Source of the DNA: Alphaproteobacteria bacterium
GTDB lineage: Bacteria; Pseudomonadota; Alphaproteobacteria; RF32; CAG-239
Reading direction: 5' to 3'
Length of the DNA stretch: 64,000 nucleotides
Assembly: GCA_028706255.1 (NCBI GenBank)
Contig: JAQWBS010000003.1
Span: 1-64,000 of the forward strand
Position 1 is the stretch's first letter; every line of letters begins with the position of its first letter. Position numbers and translations under genes: made by a program. This document shows, piece by piece, positions 58,463 through 64,000 of this stretch. The notes under the pieces are model-generated. The model did not search any database and was not told the origin of the DNA. It worked only from the letters and a program-made list of their open reading frames with translations.

Positions 58463-58900
58463 GTGAAAATAGCAATTGCCGCAGACCATGGTGGATATGG
58501 TTTAAAACAAGCCCTAATGGCTTATTATCACAATAAAAATCAAGATATCAAATTGGAAGATTTAGGCACATATTCTGAAGAATCGTGCGATTATCCTGAT
58601 GTGGTGAAGCCTGTTGTTGCCGAAGTTTTGAATAAGCAGTGTGACTTCGGAATTTTAATTTGTGGCACAGGAGTCGGCATTTCAATTGCTGCGAATAGAT
58701 ATAAAGGGATTCGGGCTGCTTTGGTTTATAATGAGTTTGTGGCTCAGGTCGTGAAAGAGCATAATAATGCAAATATTTTGGTGTTTGGCGGGCGTACGAT
58801 GACTTTGGAAGAAGTGGTCAGATATATTGAAATCTTTAACGCAACAAGCTTTGAAGGTGGCAGACATAATCGTCGAATTGAAAAATTGGATAAGATTTAA
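58463..58900 (+). CDS. rpiB: Ribose-5-phosphate isomerase B
   Basis: A 145-residue RpiB that interconverts ribose-5-phosphate and ribulose-5-phosphate in the pentose phosphate pathway. It has AADHGGYGLKQAL at the start, LICGTGVGISIAANRYKGIRAAL with the catalytic Cys, then EHNNANILVFGGRTM. The start is GTG 58463, with AAGGAG seven bases upstream. It leads a run of housekeeping genes, with glyA 20 bases later. Confidence 0.94.
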   Translation: MKIAIAADHGGYGLKQALMAYYHNKNQDIKLEDLGTYSEESCDYPDVVKPVVAEVLNKQCDFGILICGTGVGISIAANRYKGIRAALVYNEFVAQVVKEHNNANILVFGGRTMTLEEVVRYIEIFNATSFEGGRHNRRIEKLDKI

Positions 58901-58920
58901 TTATTGAGAGGGTTTAAGAA

Positions 58921-60222
58921 ATGGACTTTGAAAAGAATTTACAAGAAGAAGATTTGAAAATTTTTGATGCAATTGAATTAGAGCTAAAACGTCAGCAAGA
59001 CCAGATTGAGTTGATTGCCTCTGAAAACATTGTTTCAAAAGCAGTTTTACAAGCTCAGGGAAGCATTTTAACCAATAAATATGCTGAGGGTTATCCGCAT
59101 AAGCGTTATTATGGTGGGTGTGAATTTGTGGATATGGTTGAGGATTTGGCAATTGAACGTGCAAAAAAACTTTTCAAAGCAGAATTTGTGAATGTGCAAT
59201 CTCATTCAGGCTCTCAAGCAAACACCTCTGTTTATGTGGCTTTGTTGCAACCGTCAGATACAATTCTTGGAATGTCGCTCGATTCTGGTGGACACCTCAC
59301 GCATGGCGCAAAAGTTTCTTTATCTGGAAAATGGCTTAATGCCGTTCAATATGGCGTGAAGCAAGACACACAACTCATTGATTATGAACAAGTTGAAAAG
59401 TTGGCCGTTGAACACCAACCAAAACTCATTATTGCAGGCGGTTCGGCTTATCCTCGCCAGATAGATTTTAAAAAGTTTAGAGAAATTGCCGACAAAGTTG
59501 GAGCATATTTAATGGTTGATATGGCACATTTTGCAGGACTTGTGGCTGGTGGTGTTCATCCGAATCCAATGGAATATGCCGATGTTGTCACAACCACAAC
59601 ACACAAGACCTTGCGTGGTCCAAGAGGTGGAATGGTTTTGACCAACAATCCTGAAATTGCTAAAAAAATTAATTCTGCTACCTTCCCAGGGATTCAGGGA
59701 GGACCTTTAATGCACGTGATTGCTGGTAAGGCAGTTTGTTTTGGCGAGGCTTTGACGCCTAATTTCAAAAATTATGCGGCACAAGTGGTTAAAAATGCTC
59801 AGACAATGGGTCGTGTTTTCAAAGAAAGAGGGCTGAATTTGGTTTCAGGCGGAACTGACACACATTTGTTGCTGGTTGATTTGCGTCCGAAAGGCTTAAC
59901 GGGAGATGTGGTTTGTGAGGCTTTGGAACAGGCAAACATCACTTGTAATAAAAACGCCATTCCATATGACCCGCAACCACCAAGAGTGACTTCAGGAATC
60001 AGAGTGGGAAGTCCAGCTGGAACGACGAGAGGGTTTGGAGAAAAAGAATTTGAACTTATTGCAACTTACATTTGCGACATTGTTGATGCTTTGGCAGATG
60101 TGCAAATGCACAGTGGTGCTTGTGATGTGTGTGAAGCAGCTGAAATTGTGAGAGCAATTAGAGCAACGAGAGAAAAAGTTTCTGCCCTTTGCGAAAAATT
60201 TCCGATTTATGCTGATTTATAA
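58921..60222 (+). CDS. glyA: Serine hydroxymethyltransferase
   Basis: A 433-residue PLP enzyme that converts serine to glycine and feeds one-carbon units to folate. Signatures are [51 protein letters not shown] and the PLP-lysine motif [15 protein letters not shown]. It is complete and of normal length. The rpiB-glyA order is typical of Alphaproteobacteria. Confidence 0.97.
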   Translation: MDFEKNLQEEDLKIFDAIELELKRQQDQIELIASENIVSKAVLQAQGSILTNKYAEGYPHKRYYGGCEFVDMVEDLAIERAKKLFKAEFVNVQSHSGSQANTSVYVALLQPSDTILGMSLDSGGHLTHGAKVSLSGKWLNAVQYGVKQDTQLIDYEQVEKLAVEHQPKLIIAGGSAYPRQIDFKKFREIADKVGAYLMVDMAHFAGLVAGGVHPNPMEYADVVTTTTHKTLRGPRGGMVLTNNPEIAKKINSATFPGIQGGPLMHVIAGKAVCFGEALTPNFKNYAAQVVKNAQTMGRVFKERGLNLVSGGTDTHLLLVDLRPKGLTGDVVCEALEQANITCNKNAIPYDPQPPRVTSGIRVGSPAGTTRGFGEKEFELIATYICDIVDALADVQMHSGACDVCEAAEIVRAIRATREKVSALCEKFPIYADL

Positions 60223-60234
60223 TTGAGAGAAAAA

Positions 60235-61305
60235 ATGCAACCAATTGATTTTATTGAAGCTAAAAGCTTAAAAGCAAAGCCTCAAGACATTTCCAATGTG
60301 TCTTTTGGTAAGCTGTTTACAGATTATATGTTTGAAATGGATTATGCTCCTGAAAAAGGGTGGCACGGGGCGAAAATTTTGCCTTATGCTGAAATTGCGC
60401 TTGCTCCTTCAAATGCAACGCTTCACTATGGACAAGCAGTTTTCGAAGGCATGAAAGCTTTTCGTTCTAAAGAAGGTGCTGTGCGTGTGTTTAGAGCAGA
60501 AGACCATTTAAACAGATTAAATAATTCAAATCGGATTTTAGATATTCCGCAAATTGATGTGGCATTCGTTAAAAAGGCTTTGTTTAAGCTTTTGGAACTT
60601 GAAAAAGACTGGGTGCCTAGTTTGAAAGGATCAAGTCTTTATATTCGCCCCTTCATTTTTGCGACAGATGAATATCTTGGGGTTGGCGTAAGCAAAACTT
60701 ATAAGCTGATGATTATTCTTTCGCCTGTTTCCGCATATTATGTGAATGGATTTGCACCTGTTAAGATTATGGTTGAAGATAAATATGTGCGTGCAGTTCG
60801 TGGGGGCTTGGGAGAAGCGAAAACCCCAGCGAATTATGCCGCAAGTTTACATGCTGGTTCAGAAGCACATAAAAAAGGCTATGACCAAGTTTTATGGCTG
60901 GATGGGGTTGAGCATAAGTTTATTGAAGAAGTTGGTTCAATGAACATCTTTTTCAAAATTAATGGTGAAATTGTGACGCCTGCGCTTAACGGAAGCATTT
61001 TGAGTGGCATTACCAGAAAGACAGTTTTGGAAATTGCTAAAAAATGGGGCTATCCAACTTCTGAGCGTCGTTTGTCGATAGAGGAAGTTTGCGAGGCTTA
61101 TGATGAAGGTAAGCTTGAAGAAGTGTTTGGAAGTGGCACAGCGGCAGTGATTTCTCCTGTGGGTGAGTTGCTTTATAAAGATAAAAAGATGCTTCTGAAT
61201 GATGGAAAAGTTGGTGAGTTTTCACAAAAAATCTTCGATTATGTAGCTGATTTACAAACTGGTGTCGAAACAGATTCTTTTGGTTTTTTTGAAAAAATAG
61301 CTTAG
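60235..61305 (+). CDS. ilvE: Branched-chain amino acid aminotransferase
   Basis: A 356-residue class IV PLP aminotransferase for the last step of valine, leucine and isoleucine synthesis. The long (eukaryote-like, type II) form is shown by LHYGQAVFEGMKAFR, IRPFIFATDEYLGVG, the PLP-Lys region GLGEAKTPANYAASL and EEVGSMNIFF, then ALNGSILSGITRK. I chose ATG 60235 over the TTG at 60223. It follows glyA by 12 bases. Confidence 0.95.
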   Translation: MQPIDFIEAKSLKAKPQDISNVSFGKLFTDYMFEMDYAPEKGWHGAKILPYAEIALAPSNATLHYGQAVFEGMKAFRSKEGAVRVFRAEDHLNRLNNSNRILDIPQIDVAFVKKALFKLLELEKDWVPSLKGSSLYIRPFIFATDEYLGVGVSKTYKLMIILSPVSAYYVNGFAPVKIMVEDKYVRAVRGGLGEAKTPANYAASLHAGSEAHKKGYDQVLWLDGVEHKFIEEVGSMNIFFKINGEIVTPALNGSILSGITRKTVLEIAKKWGYPTSERRLSIEEVCEAYDEGKLEEVFGSGTAAVISPVGELLYKDKKMLLNDGKVGEFSQKIFDYVADLQTGVETDSFGFFEKIA

Positions 61306-61380
61306 CAAATTTGTTGTATTTTTTGCTGATTGTGATATTTTAATTCCATTATTAAGTTGTGTTTATGGAAAGGCGTTCTT

Positions 61381-62763
61381 GTGTTTAGAGTGAATTCTAA
61401 AAAAATTGCTGAAATTTTATGTTCAGTTTCAAATGTGGTTGACGTTGATTTTGATAATGTTTCAACAGATAGTCGCAACATCAGAAAAGGCGATTTATTT
61501 ATCGCAATCAGAGGTGAAACTTTTGACGGTCACAATTTTGTGGCTGATGTGGTTGAAAAAGGGGTTGATGTTGTGGTGGTTGAAAAACTTCTGCCTGATG
61601 TGCCAACCGTTCGCCAGATTGTTGTTGCTGACACTAAAGAGGCCTTTTTGACAATTGGCAAGTTTATCCGTGACAGTTTTGACGGAAAAGTGATTGCCCT
61701 AACAGGAAGTGCTGGCAAGACAACCACCAAAGAAGCTTTGAAATTTGTCCTTTCTAAATTTGCACCAACTTATGCGACAACAGGTAATTTTAATAATAAT
61801 ATCGGCGTGCCAAAAACGTTGTGTGATATGGATATGACAGCAGATTATGCCATCATTGAAGTGGGGATGAGCTCTAAAGGTGAAATTGCTTCAATGATTG
61901 GTTATGTTGAGCCAGATGTTGCAATTGTGACCAACGTTTATCCAATGCATATTGAGTTTTTTGAAAATATTGAAGGCATTGCTTATGCAAAATCTGAAAT
62001 TTTTGAAGGATTAACAAAAAAAGGCGTGGCAGTGATTAATGAAGACACAAATTGTGTTGATATTTTGTTGTCACAGGCGGAAAAAAAGACCACTCATCTT
62101 ACCACTTATGGCAAGAAAAACTTGATTAAAGTTGAAGAAAAAGATGAGTTGACTCATGTGGTGGCACAAATTGGTTCAACAGAGGTTTCTTTTGAGCTTT
62201 CAAATTTGGGTGAACATCATGTTTCTAATGCTTTATGCGTGTTGAATGTGGTTGATGTATTGGGGCTTGATGTTGCGAAAGCGGCATCATATTTGAAAGA
62301 TTTTGGAGCTGTTGACGGACGTGGTAAGCGATATAAAATTGCGTTGCCAACTGGTGGAAGTTTTACGCTTATAGACGATAGTTATTCTGGACAACCTGAG
62401 GCAATGAGATTGGCTTTGAAGTCTTTGAGTGAGATTAAAACCAAGGGCAGAAAAATTGCAGTGCTTGGCAAAATGGCGGAACTAGGCGCACATTCTCAAG
62501 AAGAACATATTGCTGTTGGAAAAGCGCTTGAGCAAACAAAGATTGATGTTGTGGTTTGTGTTTGTCCTGAAACGAAGGACATTCTCGCCCAATTAGGTGA
62601 TAAGTTTGAAACCCACTATTTTGAAAATAATGAAAATTTAGGCAACTTTTTGCTAAATAATTTGTTGCAAAACGATGATACTATGCTAATAAAAGGAGCA
62701 AGATATTCTTCAAAGCTTTATAAAACAGCAGAATTTTTGATTTTGAATGGAGAAAAGAAGTAA
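61381..62763 (+). CDS. murF: UDP-MurNAc-tripeptide:D-Ala-D-Ala ligase
   Basis: A 460-residue Mur ligase adding D-Ala-D-Ala to the peptidoglycan precursor. Visible motifs are [17 protein letters not shown]-loop [28 protein letters not shown] and [15 protein letters not shown], and [15 protein letters not shown]. The start is GTG 61381 (GGAAAGG upstream). It stands outside the usual dcw cluster and overlaps nrdR by one base. Confidence 0.94.
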   Translation: MFRVNSKKIAEILCSVSNVVDVDFDNVSTDSRNIRKGDLFIAIRGETFDGHNFVADVVEKGVDVVVVEKLLPDVPTVRQIVVADTKEAFLTIGKFIRDSFDGKVIALTGSAGKTTTKEALKFVLSKFAPTYATTGNFNNNIGVPKTLCDMDMTADYAIIEVGMSSKGEIASMIGYVEPDVAIVTNVYPMHIEFFENIEGIAYAKSEIFEGLTKKGVAVINEDTNCVDILLSQAEKKTTHLTTYGKKNLIKVEEKDELTHVVAQIGSTEVSFELSNLGEHHVSNALCVLNVVDVLGLDVAKAASYLKDFGAVDGRGKRYKIALPTGGSFTLIDDSYSGQPEAMRLALKSLSEIKTKGRKIAVLGKMAELGAHSQEEHIAVGKALEQTKIDVVVCVCPETKDILAQLGDKFETHYFENNENLGNFLLNNLLQNDDTMLIKGARYSSKLYKTAEFLILNGEKK

Positions 62764-63236
62764 TGCGATGTCCTTTTTGCAACAGTTTAGACACTCAGGT
62801 AAAAGATTCTCGAACAACAGATGACAGCACAACCATTCGACGTAGAAGAGAATGTTTAGAATGTGGTTCTCGGTTTACAACGTTTGAACGTGTGCAACTC
62901 AGAGAATTAGTTGTGGTGAAAAAAAATGGTGACAAAACGCTTTTTGATAGAGAAAAGTTGGCAAAGTCAATTCAAATTGCCGTCAGAAAACGTCCTGTTA
63001 GTCCTGAAAGAGTTGAAAAAATTGTCAACTCAATTCAAAGAAGATTGGAAAGTTCAGGAGAAGCAGAGATTGCCACACGCACCATTGGGGAATGTGTTAT
63101 GGAATCATTGCTCAGCCTTGATCACATCGCCTACATTCGTTTTGCTTCTGTTTATAAAGACTTTAGAGAAGTGAAGGATTTTGAAGAATTTGTTGACACA
63201 ATTGACCAATTGGCAAAGCCAAAAGAAGAGGAATAG
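62763..63236 (+). CDS. nrdR: Transcriptional repressor NrdR
   Basis: A 157-residue zinc-ribbon and ATP-cone repressor of ribonucleotide reductase genes. The N-terminus [21 protein letters not shown] with CxxC, the second [10 protein letters not shown] and the ATP-cone [19 protein letters not shown] are complete. It begins in a TAATG overlap with murF. A place near glyA and nusB is usual. Confidence 0.97.
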   Translation: MRCPFCNSLDTQVKDSRTTDDSTTIRRRRECLECGSRFTTFERVQLRELVVVKKNGDKTLFDREKLAKSIQIAVRKRPVSPERVEKIVNSIQRRLESSGEAEIATRTIGECVMESLLSLDHIAYIRFASVYKDFREVKDFEEFVDTIDQLAKPKEEE

Positions 63237-63245
63237 AAAAAGAAA

Positions 63246-63734
63246 ATGGGAAAGTTTATTTCAAAAAAAATTAAAATGAAAACTATGGCAAGATTGGCTG
63301 CCGTTCAGGCAACTTATATGTCTGATTATAGCAATTTACCAGTTGATGAAGTGATTCAAGATTTTATTCGTGGTGAAGTTGGTCGTTATGCAATCAGAGA
63401 AGATTTCGAACATAATATTGAAGAGCTAGAAGAACTTTCTGAACTTGACGCAACTTATTTTGAAGAGATTGTTCGTGGGGTTCACGCAAATAAAGAAAGT
63501 TTAGAAAAATCTATCAACGAATTTTTGTCTGAAGATTTTGTTTTTGAGCGTTTTGACGGCACGTTGCAAGCTCTCTTGCTTTGTGCAGTTTATGAAATTG
63601 TTTATAATTCTCAAACAGATTCTCGTGTGTTAATTCAAGAATATGTTGATTTGGCATATGCTTTCTTCACAAAAAAAGAACCTAAAATGGTGAATGCGCT
63701 TTTAGATAAAATTGCGAAGGCAACGAGAGAATAA
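63246..63734 (+). CDS. nusB: Transcription antitermination factor NusB
   Basis: A 162-residue NusB that binds boxA RNA with NusE for rRNA antitermination. It has KMARL-type start KTMARLAAVQATYMSDY and the C-terminal LQALLLCAVYEIVYNSQTDSRVLIQEYVDLAYAFFTKKEPKMVNALLDKI, both typical. It follows nrdR by nine bases. Confidence 0.93.
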   Translation: MGKFISKKIKMKTMARLAAVQATYMSDYSNLPVDEVIQDFIRGEVGRYAIREDFEHNIEELEELSELDATYFEEIVRGVHANKESLEKSINEFLSEDFVFERFDGTLQALLLCAVYEIVYNSQTDSRVLIQEYVDLAYAFFTKKEPKMVNALLDKIAKATRE

Positions 63735-63746
63735 GCGGAGATTAAT

Positions 63747-64000
63747 ATGGCAAAATTGAAAGTTTTGGAACATCCTAATCCTATCTTAAAGAAAAAAGCA
63801 CAACGTGTTGAAAAAGTTGATGATGAAGTCAGAAAACTGCTCGATGATATGCTGGAAACAATGTATGACGGCGGAGTTGGTTTGGCTGCCCCTCAAGTTG
63901 GGGTTTCTAAACGAATCATTGTCGTTGATGCTTTTCAGCCAGAAGGTGGTGGACAGGGTGAGCCGATGTATTTTGTTAATCCTGAAATTATTTGGAATAG
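63747..64000 (+). CDS. def: Peptide deformylase (3' partial)
   Basis: The N-terminal 84 residues of a deformylase that removes formyl groups from new proteins. The first metal-site motif [12 protein letters not shown] (GxGLAAPQ) is present, after [35 protein letters not shown]. The EGCLS and HExxH motifs lie beyond the window. ATG 63747 has a GCGGAG site, 12 bases after nusB. Confidence 0.95.
   Translation, partial: MAKLKVLEHPNPILKKKAQRVEKVDDEVRKLLDDMLETMYDGGVGLAAPQVGVSKRIIVVDAFQPEGGGQGEPMYFVNPEIIWN

Overview
The window is an AT-rich bacterial chromosome segment interrupted by a prophage of roughly 40 kb with visibly higher GC. The chromosomal gene order on the right (rpiB, glyA, ilvE, murF, nrdR, nusB, def) and the tRNA-Met sequence suggest an alphaproteobacterium. 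The low GC and the prophage content point, by inference only, to a host-associated lineage of the kind found in gut metagenomes. No 16S rRNA gene is present to confirm this.

Left chromosomal part (1-7.0 kb): a metK fragment, a VOC/glyoxalase protein, queH, an HdeD-like membrane protein, a small kinase, a flavodoxin with a near-consensus Fur box, a small membrane protein, ung, and a lipoprotein plus Cys-rich peptide pair. Two long non-coding stretches (2303-2588 and 5251-5512) share a 5' sequence block, an outer stem formed by different but compensating bases, and a 3' intrinsic terminator. I read them as two divergent copies of one unrecognised structured RNA. A MITE-like palindromic repeat and a tandem pair of hairpin-rich 140-bp repeats lie just before the prophage.

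Prophage (about 7.0-46.4 kb): the left arm has an AlpA-like HTH protein, a tyrosine integrase, a DUF3768 protein and an AAA/DUF4143 ATPase. It then has a type I restriction cluster with hsdR and three hsdS segments but no hsdM, and an Mpi-like serine invertase beside an exact 16-bp inverted repeat that should switch HsdS specificity. An early region (17.7-20.4 kb) follows. The late region joins a lambda-like head module (TerS, TerL, gpW, portal, S49 protease with nested scaffold, decoration protein, Mu gpT-like capsid) to a P2-like contractile tail (V, W, J, I, fibres, FI, FII, E/E', T, U, X, D) and a holin, endolysin and Rz/Rz1 lysis cassette. Single cargo genes interrupt the late operon: a Fic protein, a possible GIY-YIG protein and an antisense ORF. 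A tiny AdoMet-decarboxylase-like gene sits between a ParB-methylase fusion and the terminase. TerL carries a one-base frameshift, so this copy may be defective, or the base may be an assembly error.

Right edge (46.4-49.4 kb): a minus-strand thiol/arsenical-type resistance operon (arsF, arsG, arsR, ArsP-like permease, small thioredoxin), then tRNA-Met and a 5' tRNA-Met fragment. The tRNA looks like an integration site, but I found no matching repeat at the left end, so the exact borders are open.

Right chromosomal part (49.5-64 kb): Nudix, HD and PcrA/UvrD genes; a TPR, MoxR, DUF58, TPR group; a YdcF-like protein; tRNA-Asn and tRNA-Cys; and the rpiB to def housekeeping run, with def cut by the window end.
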